A DNA stretch of 64,000 nucleotides from Pedobacter sp. SYP-B3415 (GCF_004138205.1 NZ_RXNQ01000034.1:1-64000); one strand, 5' to 3'. Numbered from the stretch's first letter, positions 15,294-25,032 are shown. The notes: a model not told the origin generated them from the sequence alone. Numbers and translations: made by a program.

Positions 15294-16031
15294 CTATTTT
15301 CTGCGACCGAGCGCATACTCAATGCCACCCAGCAGGTGTTTCAAAAATAAGGGGTCGGTATACGATTCTTTTGTGTGACCAAGCGCTGTGGTAAAAGCCC
15401 TGCTGCCTTCGTACACGTGACACCAGGCCATCGGATGGTTCGGCCCGTTAGTTCCGCCCTTATATGACTGCTCGTCGATGGTGAGGAGGATATGCAGGTT
15501 AGGATTGATGTCTTTGAAGTTATAAAGCTCATCTCTGCGAACCCAAACCGAATCAGGTAAAAAGGCGGTGGCCGGATGTTTCTTATCCTCCACCCTGAAG
15601 CGTGCGGTCTGTACAGCCGGATGGCTTAGGAAATACGCACCTGACAGTTTCCCATACCAGGGCCAGCCGTATTCTGTGTCTGTGGCAGCATGCACACCTA
15701 CATATCCCTTTTTGCTCTTGATATATTTTTCAAAAGCCCGCTGCTGTTCATCGTTTAAGATATCGCCGGTTGTATTGAGGAAAAGTACAACGGCATATTT
15801 TTTCAGGTCAGACGGATTAAAAACAGATGCATCTTCGGTAGCATCGACCAGGAAATTATTCTCTGAGCCCAGCTTTTTAATGGCTGCAATCCCATCAGGA
15901 ATGGAATTATGACGAAATTTTTCGGTTTTTGAGAAAACGAGAATTTTCGGTGCACTTTTTTGCGCACAGGCAATGCCGGCAAATCCTGCAGCTAGAAACA
16001 GCAGGGAAAGCAGGGTTCTGATCTTGTTCAT
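15294..16031 (-). CDS. Secreted ThuA domain protein
   Basis: A 245-residue protein with a signal peptide (about residues 1-23, ending GIACAQ) and one ThuA (trehalose-utilisation/GATase1-like) domain: 'KILVFSKTEKFRHNSIPDGIAAI', 'GYVGVHAATDTEYGWPWY', 'MAWCHVYEGSRAFTTALGHTKESY'. Such domains are common in Bacteroidota secreted carbohydrate-related proteins; biochemical activity is unclear. It overlaps the LMW phosphatase stop by 4 bp and is the last gene of a three-gene run with the lipoprotein at 16471. Confidence 0.87.
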   Translation of the reverse strand: MNKIRTLLSLLFLAAGFAGIACAQKSAPKILVFSKTEKFRHNSIPDGIAAIKKLGSENNFLVDATEDASVFNPSDLKKYAVVLFLNTTGDILNDEQQRAFEKYIKSKKGYVGVHAATDTEYGWPWYGKLSGAYFLSHPAVQTARFRVEDKKHPATAFLPDSVWVRRDELYNFKDINPNLHILLTIDEQSYKGGTNGPNHPMAWCHVYEGSRAFTTALGHTKESYTDPLFLKHLLGGIEYALGRRK

Positions 16032-16474
16032 ATCTGGTTTTTAAAAATTTCTATCCATTGCCTGCAGCGCGCTTCAATTTCAAGCATCACCGGTTCGAAA
16101 AGCGCATTGTCATACCATGGGTCGCGTACTTCGGCATCAGCCTCTAAAAAAAGCCTCACCTTTTTCCTTTCACCTTCTGTTTTCGCCAGCGCAAGCACAT
16201 CTCGCAGGTTACTTCTGTCCATGACCAGAATATGATCATACATATTAAACATGCTATGGTTAAAATGGCGGGCACACTGCCTGCTGATATCATAACCATA
16301 TTTCCTGGCTATAGCAATACTACGTGCATCAGGGGCCTCGCCTACATGCCAGTTTCCGGTGCCTGCAGACGCGATTTCCCAATTCAGTCCCTGTTCAAGA
16401 ACCAGGTGCCGCATAATGCCTTCTGCCAGCGGCGAACGGCAAATATTGCCGAGACAAACCATTAGTATCCTCAT
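16028..16474 (-). CDS. Low molecular weight protein-tyrosine phosphatase
   Basis: A 148-residue phosphatase. The P-loop 'VCLGNICRSP' (Cys-x5-Arg-Ser) is at residues 6-15, and the general-acid Asp is in 'VRDPWYDN' near residue 115. It removes phosphate from protein tyrosines in the cytoplasm, often acting on exopolysaccharide tyrosine kinases, though none is nearby. Starts and stops overlap by 4 bp on both sides (with 16471 and 15294), so translation is coupled. Confidence 0.93.
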   Translation of the reverse strand: MRILMVCLGNICRSPLAEGIMRHLVLEQGLNWEIASAGTGNWHVGEAPDARSIAIARKYGYDISRQCARHFNHSMFNMYDHILVMDRSNLRDVLALAKTEGERKKVRLFLEADAEVRDPWYDNALFEPVMLEIEARCRQWIEIFKNQI

Positions 16475-16908
16475 TTGTCCTCTGCCTGATAAATATACGT
16501 TGTTTTGCGATTAAGCGCTTGTATCTGCTCATCACGTTCCAAAATCATTTTGCTGTTGTCTATCGCCCTGATTGTGTAAACCGAGGCCGATAAGGTGAGC
16601 AGGTTATCGCGTTGCTGCCATTTTGATGGACCGTTAACCATATCACACAACGGACCGTTGCTGCTCACATGGTAGGTGGAGTCTGATCCGAACATCAAAG
16701 TGAAATTATTGGCCAGACAACCAGAAGGATCAGCCTCAAACAGATTTGTGGTTTCCCGTCCATTTACGGATATCGCGGGTTCGACTGTAGCACTCTTCAG
16801 CCGCCAGGCGTGCATACGCAAAATGTTCTGCGGTTCCGGGTCGATACGTTTGCAGGCGGCGGTACCACACAGCACAGCGGCCATCAGGATGATGTAAAAA
16901 CGGTTCAT
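16471..16908 (-). CDS. Lipocalin-like lipoprotein of unknown function
   Basis: A 145-residue lipoprotein with a lipobox at 'LCGTAAC' (Cys19). The mature part is beta-rich with a 'W(R)LKSATVEP' start and 'FTLMFGSDSTYHVSS...W' pattern, as in the lipocalin-like lipoproteins common in Bacteroidota. No function can be assigned. It is the first gene of the run with the LMW phosphatase and ThuA gene. Confidence 0.65.
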   Translation of the reverse strand: MNRFYIILMAAVLCGTAACKRIDPEPQNILRMHAWRLKSATVEPAISVNGRETTNLFEADPSGCLANNFTLMFGSDSTYHVSSNGPLCDMVNGPSKWQQRDNLLTLSASVYTIRAIDNSKMILERDEQIQALNRKTTYIYQAEDK

Positions 16909-16919
16909 TGCTTATCTGA

Positions 16920-17729
16920 TCAGGCGTAAATTTCGTTCAAAATGCGGGCCAGCCTGATGCCTCCTTTCAGCAGCTGTGTATTCAGGCTTTCAACAAAATC
17001 GAAATTGTAACGATAACTCAATTTTGCATCTGGGGCAGTCATGCTGTAGATACGGTTACAGACCTGGTATGATTCCCAGACCCAGTCCTCAAGCGCAGCT
17101 TTGCGCCAGTTAACCAGTTGAATGGCTGAAGGTGCATTGATGGCCTTTGCATATTCTGTGTAACTCAGCTGCTGATAATCGATAAGCTGCTCATCCCAGA
17201 CGCGGTGCAGGTTGCTGCGCTGGCCAAACCAGGTTACATTTACTTTGTTGCCGCCCAGGTCTTCCTTGCGGGCAGTATGCATGGGTTGGTGTACATCGCC
17301 CACCAGGTGCACCAGGATACGCAGGGCAAAACGTTTCTGATCTGCGGTGCTTCGCGGATCTTTCAACTGCCTGATCATTGCCGTGATCTTATTGTAGACG
17401 TTGGCTCCTTTATCAGCCTTCAAAAAATTAAAAACGCCTTCCCTGTTCAGATCGGCCGGCAGGTTTACGTAATGCCAGTTGTTCAGATAATTAAAGCTGG
17501 TGTCTGATTTTATAAAATCTGCCCAGTTTGCACTCATGGCCAGCGATTCGTGACCCATGTAAGCGATAATGGCTTTCCGGGCTTTTGGCTGCAGGTACGT
17601 GCTGGCAATTTCGCCAACAATCCGGTGGCCAAGCATTCCCCAGGCCGAGGCGGTGAGCGGCAGGACAAACATCAGCGCAGCGACAGTCATTGCGCGCAGG
17701 CTGAACATGTGTTTTTTGATCATATACAT
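16920..17729 (-). CDS. Secreted S1/P1 family nuclease
   Basis: A 269-residue zinc nuclease acting on single-stranded DNA and RNA. After the signal peptide (about residues 1-29) the mature protein begins at Trp in 'AWGMLGHRIVGEIA'; the N-terminal Trp is itself a zinc ligand in this family. Other ligands are in 'WHYVNLP' and 'LVHLVGDVHQPMHT' (HxxxDxHxP). It probably scavenges nucleic acid in the periplasm or outside. A start at Met3 (17723) is equally possible. It follows the lipoprotein at 17745 by 15 nt. Confidence 0.92.
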   Translation of the reverse strand: MYMIKKHMFSLRAMTVAALMFVLPLTASAWGMLGHRIVGEIASTYLQPKARKAIIAYMGHESLAMSANWADFIKSDTSFNYLNNWHYVNLPADLNREGVFNFLKADKGANVYNKITAMIRQLKDPRSTADQKRFALRILVHLVGDVHQPMHTARKEDLGGNKVNVTWFGQRSNLHRVWDEQLIDYQQLSYTEYAKAINAPSAIQLVNWRKAALEDWVWESYQVCNRIYSMTAPDAKLSYRYNFDFVESLNTQLLKGGIRLARILNEIYA

Positions 17730-17744
17730 TTGTTTTGAAAAACG

Positions 17745-18275
17745 TTAAAGCGGTTTAGGCACACAGGTTATTTTCTGTTTCAATGCCAGCGATGACTCCC
17801 GGTGATCGCTCAGACTTTCAAGCACAAGCAGTGTCGAAGTGGCTTTTTTAATCAGGAAATTTTCCATATACCGCCCCGTGCGGTAACAGCCGCTAACCTT
17901 TTGCTTGTAGTTGGATTTTGTAAAGGTTCCTGCCAGAAACAGCGTATCGCCCCGAACAGCATAGTTTCCTTTGGCATACTCTTGCCAGACACCTTTGTTG
18001 AAACAAGCCTCTTCGTAATAGTTTACTTTACTGTGAGTTGTAAGATCGACATAAAATGAATCGCAGGTAAATTTCAGCCGGTGTTCGGTAAAACTGTTCA
18101 GCTGCTCGCGATACGGAATGCTGTCCTGATTCCAAATTCCCTGCATCCGTGAATCACCCGGGCCCTGGATATTTTCCTGCCTGACACAACTGCCCAGCAG
18201 GAACAGGCACAGCATGCCCGCCATCACAATATTAACCTGCAGCCATTGAGCTGGTTGGATGCTGTAACGCGTCAT
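17745..18275 (-). CDS. Lipoprotein of unknown function, coupled to fumC
   Basis: A 176-residue protein with a hydrophobic N-terminus and a lipobox 'FLLGSC' (Cys about 30). The mature part has many aromatic residues and several cysteines ('KFTCDSF', 'YEEACFNKG', 'VSGCYRTGR'), suggesting a small beta-rich periplasmic domain. No family recognised. Its ATG overlaps the fumC stop by 1 nt (TAATG), so it is translationally coupled to fumarase, an odd partner for a lipoprotein. Confidence 0.6.
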   Translation of the reverse strand: MTRYSIQPAQWLQVNIVMAGMLCLFLLGSCVRQENIQGPGDSRMQGIWNQDSIPYREQLNSFTEHRLKFTCDSFYVDLTTHSKVNYYEEACFNKGVWQEYAKGNYAVRGDTLFLAGTFTKSNYKQKVSGCYRTGRYMENFLIKKATSTLLVLESLSDHRESSLALKQKITCVPKPL

Positions 18276-19672
18276 TACTTAAGGCTGCCTACCATATCTT
18301 CAGGTCGTACCCATTTATCAAAATCTTCTGCACTCAGCAAGCCAAGTTCAACAGCAGCTTCTTTCAGGGTCTTGTTCTCCTTGTGTGCCTTCTTTGCAAT
18401 TTTTGCTGCATTCTCATAACCTACGTGCGGATTGAGCGCCGTAACAAGCATCAGCGAATTTTCAAGATGTGTTTTAATCTGCGCATAATTTGGTTCGATA
18501 CCCGCAGCACACTTGTCGGTGAACGATACACACGCATCGCCAATTAAACGTGCAGATTGAAGCACATTTGCCGCGATAAGCGGTTTGAAAACGTTCAGTT
18601 CAAAATGGCCGGTTGCACCGCCAACTGATACAGCAACATCGTTACCTATTACCTGTGCGCAAACCATAGTTAATGCTTCAGGCTGGGTAGGGTTAACTTT
18701 ACCGGGCATGATTGATGATCCCGGCTCATTGTCAGGAATAATGATTTCACCGATTCCGCACCGTGGTCCCGAGCTAAGCATACGCACATCGTTCGCAATC
18801 TTCATTAACGCGACCGCACTTCTTTTCAGTGCACCCGAAAGTTCGACCATGGCATCATGCGCAGCAAGCGCCTCAAATTTATTTGGAGCGGTTACAAAAG
18901 GTAAACCTGTTAATTCGGCGATTTTTTTGGCAACAAGAACATCGTAACCATTTGGTGTGTTCAGACCGGTGCCAACAGCTGTTCCGCCAAGAGCAAGCTC
19001 TGCAACCATAACCAACGCATTTTTAATCGCCCTGATGCTGTTGTCGATCTGCTGTACATAACCCGAAAATTCCTGTCCGAGTGTAAGCGGTGTGGCATCC
19101 ATAAAATGGGTTCTGCCGGTTTTTACGATACTGCCAAATTCTGCAGCTTTTTGCTTCAGTGCATCGCGTAGTTTTTCAAGCCCGGGTATCGTTGTTTCTA
19201 CGGCAACCTTGTATGCAGCAATGTGCATAGCAGTTGGATAAGTATCATTAGATGACTGCGATTTATTCACATCATCGTTCGGATGAAGAACTTTTTTCTC
19301 ATCGGCAAGATCGCCGCCGTTCAGCACGTGCGCGCGGTAAGCAATCACTTCATTCGCGTTCATGTTACTCTGGGTTCCCGAACCGGTTTGCCAGATCACC
19401 AGCGGAAACTGATCGTCAAGTTTACCTGCAACAATTTCCTCACAGGCACGCGAGATGAGTTCAGCTTTTTCAGCGCTCAGCACACCCAGTTCCTGGTTGG
19501 CCAGGGCAGCAGCCTTTTTCAAATATCCGAACGCATGGATAATCTCTTTCGGCATGGATGCTTCCGGACCGATTTTAAAGTTGTTCCGCGAACGCTCGGT
19601 TTGCGCTCCCCAATATTTGTCGGCAGGTACCTGCACCTCGCCCATGGTATCGTGTTCGGTTCTGAAACTCAT
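18275..19672 (-). CDS. fumC: Fumarate hydratase class II
   Basis: A 465-residue class II fumarase that interconverts fumarate and malate in the TCA cycle. The signature '[15 protein letters not shown]' (near residue 320) carries the catalytic Ser in its mobile loop. '[14 protein letters not shown]' and the '[21 protein letters not shown]' region (catalytic His) are also present. Full length, intact. The minus-strand box TAAATTTG (19692-19699) lies 19 nt upstream. Confidence 0.97.
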   Translation of the reverse strand: MSFRTEHDTMGEVQVPADKYWGAQTERSRNNFKIGPEASMPKEIIHAFGYLKKAAALANQELGVLSAEKAELISRACEEIVAGKLDDQFPLVIWQTGSGTQSNMNANEVIAYRAHVLNGGDLADEKKVLHPNDDVNKSQSSNDTYPTAMHIAAYKVAVETTIPGLEKLRDALKQKAAEFGSIVKTGRTHFMDATPLTLGQEFSGYVQQIDNSIRAIKNALVMVAELALGGTAVGTGLNTPNGYDVLVAKKIAELTGLPFVTAPNKFEALAAHDAMVELSGALKRSAVALMKIANDVRMLSSGPRCGIGEIIIPDNEPGSSIMPGKVNPTQPEALTMVCAQVIGNDVAVSVGGATGHFELNVFKPLIAANVLQSARLIGDACVSFTDKCAAGIEPNYAQIKTHLENSLMLVTALNPHVGYENAAKIAKKAHKENKTLKEAAVELGLLSAEDFDKWVRPEDMVGSLK

Positions 19673-19691
19673 AAGATTTACATTTTAGCCG

Positions 19692-19699
19692 CAAATTTA
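19692..19699 (-). promoter_or_regulatory. -7 promoter box of fumC (TAAATTTG)
   Basis: Exact TAnnTTTG match on the minus strand, 19 nt upstream of the fumC ATG. Confidence 0.5.
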
Positions 19700-19837
19700 G
19701 GCTTTTTGGTTTTGAATGGCTGGGATAAACGTAAGATTTTGAATAGGAAAGCATCGGCACGCGGCAATGTTCAAAACTCTTTTGCGTTTAAACATGCGGG
19801 ATTGTTTATTTTTCCGCTTTTTAACGATACACACCGA

Positions 19838-21055
19838 ATGACCGTCAGAAATATTTTGCTTGCCGCAGCAATGTCGGCATCAATTTTTACAGCCTGTTCA
19901 TCAGACCCCGAACAAAAAGAAAAGGACGCGCGCATCAGAACCAAAGAGGACGATAAAACCGATAGCTTGCTCCTTGTTTACAATCCGAAAAAAGAAGACA
20001 AGTGGATTGCAGACTTTGTACAGCGCCTGCATAAACGCTCCGGATTTAACGGAAACGTTCTTGTAGCAAAAAAAGGTAAGATCATTTTTGAGAAGGCCAT
20101 TGGCTGGGCAGATTACCTGCATCGCGACAGCCTAAAAATCAACTCGGAATTCGAACTGGCCTCGGTGACCAAAACATTTACCGGCGTAGCCATTATGCAG
20201 CTTGTTGAAGCGGGCAAACTCTCGCTGAATGACAATGTCAAAAAATTTTATCCCGATTTTCCCTGGGATGGCATCACTGTCAGGCTGTTGCTCACACACC
20301 GCAGCGGTATGATGAACTATGTTTATTTCGCTGACAAAAAGGAAATCTGGCCGGATAAGAAAAAACCGATGAGCAACCAGGATGTAATGAAACTTCTTGC
20401 TGTTCACAAACCACAGCGTTATGCTGCGCCTGATACGCGCTTCCATTACAACAATTCGAACTACATGGTGCTAGGCGCCATCATTGAGAAGGTAACCGGA
20501 AAGACCTATGCCGAGTACATGATGGAGAACGTTTTTAAACCGGCAGGCATGAAAAATACACATGTTTATTCAACTACCGTGTATCCAAAAATTCCTGTCG
20601 ATGTGGTTGGCCACGACCGTACATGGCGGTATTCAGTCGTGCAGAACTTTCTTGATGGTCCGGTTGGTGATAAAGGAATTTACAGCACCATACACGATCT
20701 CGTCTTGTACGACCATGCCCTGAAAAAAGGCAGATTACTTAGCAAAAAGAGTCTGGACTCCGCTTACCTCGGCAGAAACAAGCCTGTTAACGGCCATTTC
20801 AACTATGGTTATGGCTGGCGCATGTTTGACGGCGAGAAAATGGATAAAGTTGTCTACCATACCGGCTGGTGGCATGGTTTCAGACACATTTATGTGCGCG
20901 ACCTGACGCAGGACCTGGTTGTGATCTTCCTGGGCAACCTGACAAACGGAAGTTTGCTGCACCTGGATGACCTGTACCGCTATCTGAAGATGCCGATCAT
21001 CAGAAAAGGTGCATACCACGGCAACGGCAGCCAGCCGGGAAGCGATGAAGACTAG
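19838..21055 (+). CDS. Serine hydrolase lipoprotein (beta-lactamase/class C PBP family)
   Basis: A 405-residue protein starting MTVRNILLAAAMS with a lipobox 'SIFTAC' (Cys22), then a linker and a beta-lactamase-related domain. The catalytic motif SxxK is 'ELASVTKTF', YxN is 'FHYNNSNYMVLG', and the third motif is near 'YHTGWWHGFRHIY' (HTG). It may be a D-aminopeptidase, esterase or PBP-like hydrolase of the envelope. An open frame extends 185 codons upstream, but that part is antisense to fumC; the lipoprotein signal fixes the start at 19838. Confidence 0.88.
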   Translation: MTVRNILLAAAMSASIFTACSSDPEQKEKDARIRTKEDDKTDSLLLVYNPKKEDKWIADFVQRLHKRSGFNGNVLVAKKGKIIFEKAIGWADYLHRDSLKINSEFELASVTKTFTGVAIMQLVEAGKLSLNDNVKKFYPDFPWDGITVRLLLTHRSGMMNYVYFADKKEIWPDKKKPMSNQDVMKLLAVHKPQRYAAPDTRFHYNNSNYMVLGAIIEKVTGKTYAEYMMENVFKPAGMKNTHVYSTTVYPKIPVDVVGHDRTWRYSVVQNFLDGPVGDKGIYSTIHDLVLYDHALKKGRLLSKKSLDSAYLGRNKPVNGHFNYGYGWRMFDGEKMDKVVYHTGWWHGFRHIYVRDLTQDLVVIFLGNLTNGSLLHLDDLYRYLKMPIIRKGAYHGNGSQPGSDED

Positions 21056-21129
21056 CCGTCGGCTATTTTCAGCTTATTGAAACAATTTACCATGTAAACA
21101 TTTTATACTTACAACAAACTCAGAATAAC

Positions 21130-21435
21130 ATGTTCGATAAAATCATGGCTGCCCAGCAGAAGGCAGAAGAAATAAAAAAAAGACTGGACACGGTTTCGGT
21201 GTATGGCGAGGTGGAAGGTGGCGCTATCCGCGTTACCGCTACAGCAAACAAAGCGATTACTGCAATTGAACTGAAAGACGACTTCCTGGCCAGTGCCGAT
21301 CGTGAAGAGCTTGAAGAACTGTTGGTAACCGCCGTAAACCGTGCTTTGCAGCAGGCCGACCAGGTTAGTGCAAACGAAATGCAGGCCGCAACAAAAGATA
21401 TGCTTGGCGGACTGGGCGGAATGTTCGGACAATAA
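21130..21435 (+). CDS. YbaB/EbfC family nucleoid-associated protein
   Basis: A 101-residue protein of the YbaB/EbfC family. It has the N-terminal helix ('MFDKIMAAQQKAEEIKKRLD'), a central beta-hairpin ('GEVEGGAIRVTATANKAITAIEL') and a C-terminal helix with Gly/Met tail. Members bind DNA as tweezer-like dimers and are often near recR/dnaX, neither of which is here. The next gene starts 9 nt later, so they are likely co-transcribed. Confidence 0.9.
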   Translation: MFDKIMAAQQKAEEIKKRLDTVSVYGEVEGGAIRVTATANKAITAIELKDDFLASADREELEELLVTAVNRALQQADQVSANEMQAATKDMLGGLGGMFGQ

Positions 21436-21444
21436 CCAGAAACC

Positions 21445-22125
21445 ATGAAATATACGTACTACGGCCAGTCCTGCTTCCTGCTGGAAGCTGACGGCAAAAA
21501 GCTGCTTTTTGATCCTTTCATTACGCCAAATGAACTTGCAGCGCATGTTGATACAGATAGCATAGAAGCTGATTTTATTTTAATCAGCCATGGCCACGAT
21601 GACCATGTTGCTGATCTCATTACGCTCGCAGAGCAAACCGGGGCAAAAGTTATCGCCATGGTCGAGGTGGCAGCCTGGGCCAGCAGTCAGGGCCTGAGCA
21701 ATGTTGCCGGTGTCAACTTCGGCGTGCAGCATTTTGATTTCGGCAAACTAAGAACTGTGCATGCCCTGCATTCAAGTTCAAATCCTGACGGAAGTTATGG
21801 CGGCAATCCGGCGGGCTTCGTCCTTGAGCTCGAAGGCAAGCAGATCTACTATGCCGGCGATACGGCCCTCACCCTGGAAATGAAATTGCTCGCCGATCTG
21901 TACAACCTTGATTACGCTATTTTGCCTATCGGCGGACATTATACCATGGATGTTGATGACGCCCTCCTCGCTTCAAAATTTGTTGGCTGCGAGCGTGTGA
22001 TTGGCGTACATTATAACACCTTTCCGCCAATCCGCATCAATGAGGAAGATGCGCAGGCGAAATTCAGCCGGGAAGGCAAGACGCTCCTGCTGCCGGCTAT
22101 CAACGAAACAATCAACCTTTTATAA
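21445..22125 (+). CDS. Metal-dependent hydrolase, UPF0173 family (metallo-beta-lactamase fold)
   Basis: A 226-residue metallo-beta-lactamase-fold protein. Its HxHxDH site reads 'LISHGHDDHVAD', later ligands are in 'YYAGDTALTLEM' (Asp) and 'VIGVHYNTFPPI' (His). It matches the UPF0173/YtkL group of unknown substrate. It lies 9 nt after ybaB and ends at the terminator 22131-22159. Confidence 0.92.
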   Translation: MKYTYYGQSCFLLEADGKKLLFDPFITPNELAAHVDTDSIEADFILISHGHDDHVADLITLAEQTGAKVIAMVEVAAWASSQGLSNVAGVNFGVQHFDFGKLRTVHALHSSSNPDGSYGGNPAGFVLELEGKQIYYAGDTALTLEMKLLADLYNLDYAILPIGGHYTMDVDDALLASKFVGCERVIGVHYNTFPPIRINEEDAQAKFSREGKTLLLPAINETINLL

Positions 22126-22130
22126 GAGAA

Positions 22131-22160
22131 AAGCGGAGCACAACAGGCTCCGCTTTTTTA
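22131..22160. terminator. Bidirectional rho-independent terminator (hydrolase / polA)
   Basis: AAGCGGAGC-acaacag-GCTCCGCTT is a perfect 9-bp stem with TTTTTT on the plus side; the minus strand reads into A/T-poorer sequence. It separates the convergent ends of the UPF0173 gene and polA. Confidence 0.85.
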
Positions 22161-22165
22161 TGCGT

Positions 22166-24979
22166 CTAATGGGCTTCGAGCCAGTTGAAGCCTTCACCGA
22201 TCTCAACCACAATCGGCACCGACATCGGGATAGCGTTGCGCATGCCCTCTTCAATAAGCTGCTTCATTGTTTCCTTTTCTTGCTGAAGCACATCAAAAAC
22301 CAGCTCATCATGCACCTGCATGGTCATAGCTGATCGTAATCCCTGCTTCTTCATTTCCCGGTGAATGTTGATCATGGCAATTTTGATCATATCTGCCGCA
22401 GAACCCTGTATCGGTGCGTTTATGGCATTTCGCTCTGCAAAGCCGCGCACGGTCATGTTGGCCGAGTTGATATCGCGCAGGTATCTTCGCCTTCCCATAA
22501 TGGTCTTGACGAAACCATGTTCACGGGCAAAATTCATCGTATCGCTCATGTATTTTTTTATGCCCGGGTATTGGTTAAAGTACTGCTCAATAATTTCTGC
22601 AGCTTCCTTTCTGGGTATACCGAGGCTTTGCGACAAACCGAAGGCAGACTGTCCGTAGATAATGCCAAAATTTACTGCTTTGGCGTTTCTGCGTTGTGTG
22701 CCGTCAACATCTGCAATATCTACCCCATACACCCGGGCTGCCGTAGCGGTATGAATGTCAAGCCCTTTGCTGAAAGCATCCAGCATATTTTCTTCTTTTG
22801 CAATGTCTGCAATGATGCGGAGTTCGATTTGTGAATAATCTGCAGAAAGCAGGATATGCTCCTCGTCGCGCGCAATGAAAGCGCGTCTTACTTCCCTGCC
22901 GCGGTCTGTGCGGATCGGGATGTTCTGAAGGTTCGGATTATTTGAACTTAGCCTTCCCGTAGCGGCCACGGCCTGGTTAAATGATGTATGCACCCGTCCG
23001 GTTTTCGGGTTAACCAGCAGCGGAAGCGCATCCACGTAGGTCGACTTCAACTTCTGCAGCTGCCGGAAGTCTACAATATCCTGAACGATATCACTTTTAC
23101 TTGCCAGCGCCATCAGCACGTCTTCGCCGGTCTGGTACTGGCCGGTTTTGGTTTTTTTTGCCTTCGGATCGAGCTGTAATTTATCAAACAAAACCTCTCC
23201 AAGCTGCTTTGGCGATGCAATGTTAAATTTCAGTCCGGCCTTTTCATAAACGGTCTGTTCATATTTACGAATGTCGCTTTCCAGTTGTGCAGAATATTCG
23301 CGCAAGTTATCCGTATCTATACGTACACCTTCCTTTTCCATATCGGCCAGCACGTATACCAGGGGGAATTCAACGTCCTGGGCCAGCTTATCAACGCGCC
23401 GCTCTTTCAGCAGAGGTTGAAAGACCTGGGAAAGCTGCAATGTTACATCGGCATCTTCGGCCGCATAATCGGTTACGCGCTCAGGCGCTACTTCGCGCAT
23501 CGTGCCCTGCCCTTTGCCCTTAGGGCCGATCAGACTGGTAATAGATATAGGTGTATAACCGAGATAATTCTCAGAAAGCACGTCCATATTGTGCCGCGTA
23601 TCAGGGTCTATCAGGTAATGTGCCAGCATGGTATCAACCAGCTCGCCCTGCACGTTTACCCCGTACCACTTCAGCATCAGGATGTCGTATTTTGTATTCT
23701 GGCCAATCTTGATAATTGCGGGATTTTCCAGAACGGGCTTAAATTCATCAATGATTGCCTGCGCCTGATCACGTTCGGCAGGCACCGGCACATAAAATCC
23801 CGTACCAGGCTCAATGGAAAAGGAAAGACCGACAAGTTCGGCCTCGTTGGCGTCGGTCCCTGTCGTCTCCGTATCGAAAGAAATACTTTGCTGTGCCGAA
23901 AGCTGATCAATCAGCTCCTTGCGCCCTTCGGGTGTATCGACCAGCCGGTAATCGTGTGGCGTATTGTCGATGGTATTTGCCGGGGTAAGCGGCTCAAATA
24001 TCTCGGGGGCAGCGCTGGTTGTTACCTGGACCCTCACCTCCTCAACCTGGTTACCAAACAGATCGGTCTGCCGATTAACAGAAATTTTCCCGTCTGTGAT
24101 GCTGAATTCGTCGCCGAATACACGCCGGCCGATCGTGCGAAACTCAAGTTCGGCAAAGAGCGGCTCAAGCATCTCACGGCTCGGTGCCGTTACTTTGAGG
24201 GCTTCTTCATCAAGTTCGACCGGTGCATTCAGGAGAATGGTGGCCAGTTTTTTTGAAATAAGCCCCTGTTCGGCATAAGTTTCTACGTTCTCCCGTTGCT
24301 TACCCTTCAGCTGATGCGAATTGGCAATAATATTCTCCATCGACCCATACTGTTTGATCAATGCTTTTGCGGTTTTTTCGCCGATACCGGGAATGCCGGG
24401 AATATTGTCTACCGCATCGCCCCACAAACCAAGGATATCGATCACCTGGTGCACATGCTCAATCTCCCACTTGGCAAGCACCTCTTTCACACCAAGAATC
24501 TCCATATCATTGCCCATCCGGGCAGGCTTATAGATAAAAATATTTTCAGAAACCAATTGAGCAAAGTCCTTATCGGGTGTCATGCAGTAAACCGTATAAC
24601 CCTTGTCTTCGGCTTTTTTTGCAAGCGTCCCGATAATATCATCGGCCTCGTAACCATCAGAGGTAATTACAGGAATGTTAAAGCCGGTTATAAGCTGAAA
24701 CACATATGGCAGCGCTTTCGCAAGATCTTCAGGCATAGCCTCGCGGTGTGCTTTATAAGCTTCGAATTCGGTATGCCGTTCAGTTGGTGCATCGGTATCA
24801 AACACAACAGCCAGGTGAGTGGGCTGCTCTTTCTTGAGCACCTCAAGCAGGGTATTTGTAAATCCCATCACTGCCGATGTATTGATGCCGGTAGATGTGA
24901 ACCTTGGGCTTTTGCTTAGTGCGAAATGCGCCCTGTAAATGAGTGCCATCCCATCCAGAAGGAAGAGTTTTTTGTTCAT
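22166..24979 (-). CDS. polA: DNA polymerase I
   Basis: A 937-residue PolA with all three activities. The 5'-3' exonuclease covers about residues 1-290 ('FLLDGMALIYRAHFA', 'GYEADDIIGTLA'). The 3'-5' exonuclease (about 345-525) keeps its acidic motif 'SFDTETTGTDANE'. The polymerase domain (about 550-937) has 'SADYSQIELRIIA', 'RRNAKAVNFGIIYG' and 'MQVHDELVFDV'. It fills gaps and removes RNA primers in replication and repair. The box TAACTTTG at 24984-24991 (minus) ends 4 nt before the ATG. Confidence 0.98.
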   Translation of the reverse strand: MNKKLFLLDGMALIYRAHFALSKSPRFTSTGINTSAVMGFTNTLLEVLKKEQPTHLAVVFDTDAPTERHTEFEAYKAHREAMPEDLAKALPYVFQLITGFNIPVITSDGYEADDIIGTLAKKAEDKGYTVYCMTPDKDFAQLVSENIFIYKPARMGNDMEILGVKEVLAKWEIEHVHQVIDILGLWGDAVDNIPGIPGIGEKTAKALIKQYGSMENIIANSHQLKGKQRENVETYAEQGLISKKLATILLNAPVELDEEALKVTAPSREMLEPLFAELEFRTIGRRVFGDEFSITDGKISVNRQTDLFGNQVEEVRVQVTTSAAPEIFEPLTPANTIDNTPHDYRLVDTPEGRKELIDQLSAQQSISFDTETTGTDANEAELVGLSFSIEPGTGFYVPVPAERDQAQAIIDEFKPVLENPAIIKIGQNTKYDILMLKWYGVNVQGELVDTMLAHYLIDPDTRHNMDVLSENYLGYTPISITSLIGPKGKGQGTMREVAPERVTDYAAEDADVTLQLSQVFQPLLKERRVDKLAQDVEFPLVYVLADMEKEGVRIDTDNLREYSAQLESDIRKYEQTVYEKAGLKFNIASPKQLGEVLFDKLQLDPKAKKTKTGQYQTGEDVLMALASKSDIVQDIVDFRQLQKLKSTYVDALPLLVNPKTGRVHTSFNQAVAATGRLSSNNPNLQNIPIRTDRGREVRRAFIARDEEHILLSADYSQIELRIIADIAKEENMLDAFSKGLDIHTATAARVYGVDIADVDGTQRRNAKAVNFGIIYGQSAFGLSQSLGIPRKEAAEIIEQYFNQYPGIKKYMSDTMNFAREHGFVKTIMGRRRYLRDINSANMTVRGFAERNAINAPIQGSAADMIKIAMINIHREMKKQGLRSAMTMQVHDELVFDVLQQEKETMKQLIEEGMRNAIPMSVPIVVEIGEGFNWLEAH

Positions 24980-24983
24980 AAAC

Positions 24984-24991
24984 CAAAGTTA
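24984..24991 (-). promoter_or_regulatory. -7 promoter box of polA (TAACTTTG), 4 nt before the ATG
   Basis: Exact TAnnTTTG match on the minus strand with a 4-nt gap to the start codon, suggesting a leaderless polA transcript. Confidence 0.5.
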
Positions 24992-25024
24992 ACAATCCCC
25001 TTTAAATAGCATGGCGCAGCCTCT

Positions 25025-25032
25025 TAATTTTG
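25025..25032 (+). promoter_or_regulatory. -7 promoter box (TAATTTTG) for the gene at 25078
   Basis: Exact TAnnTTTG match 45 nt before the ATG of the Gly-rich secreted protein. Confidence 0.45.

Noticed and set aside
19283..19837. Long N-terminal extension of the serine hydrolase
   Set aside because: The extension is antisense to fumC and crosses the fumC promoter; the lipoprotein signal at 19838 marks the true start.
23285..24256. 323-codon open frame on the plus strand inside polA
   Set aside because: It is antisense to the polA exonuclease and polymerase domains, the translation has no recognisable motif, and polA is intact. It is a shadow frame.
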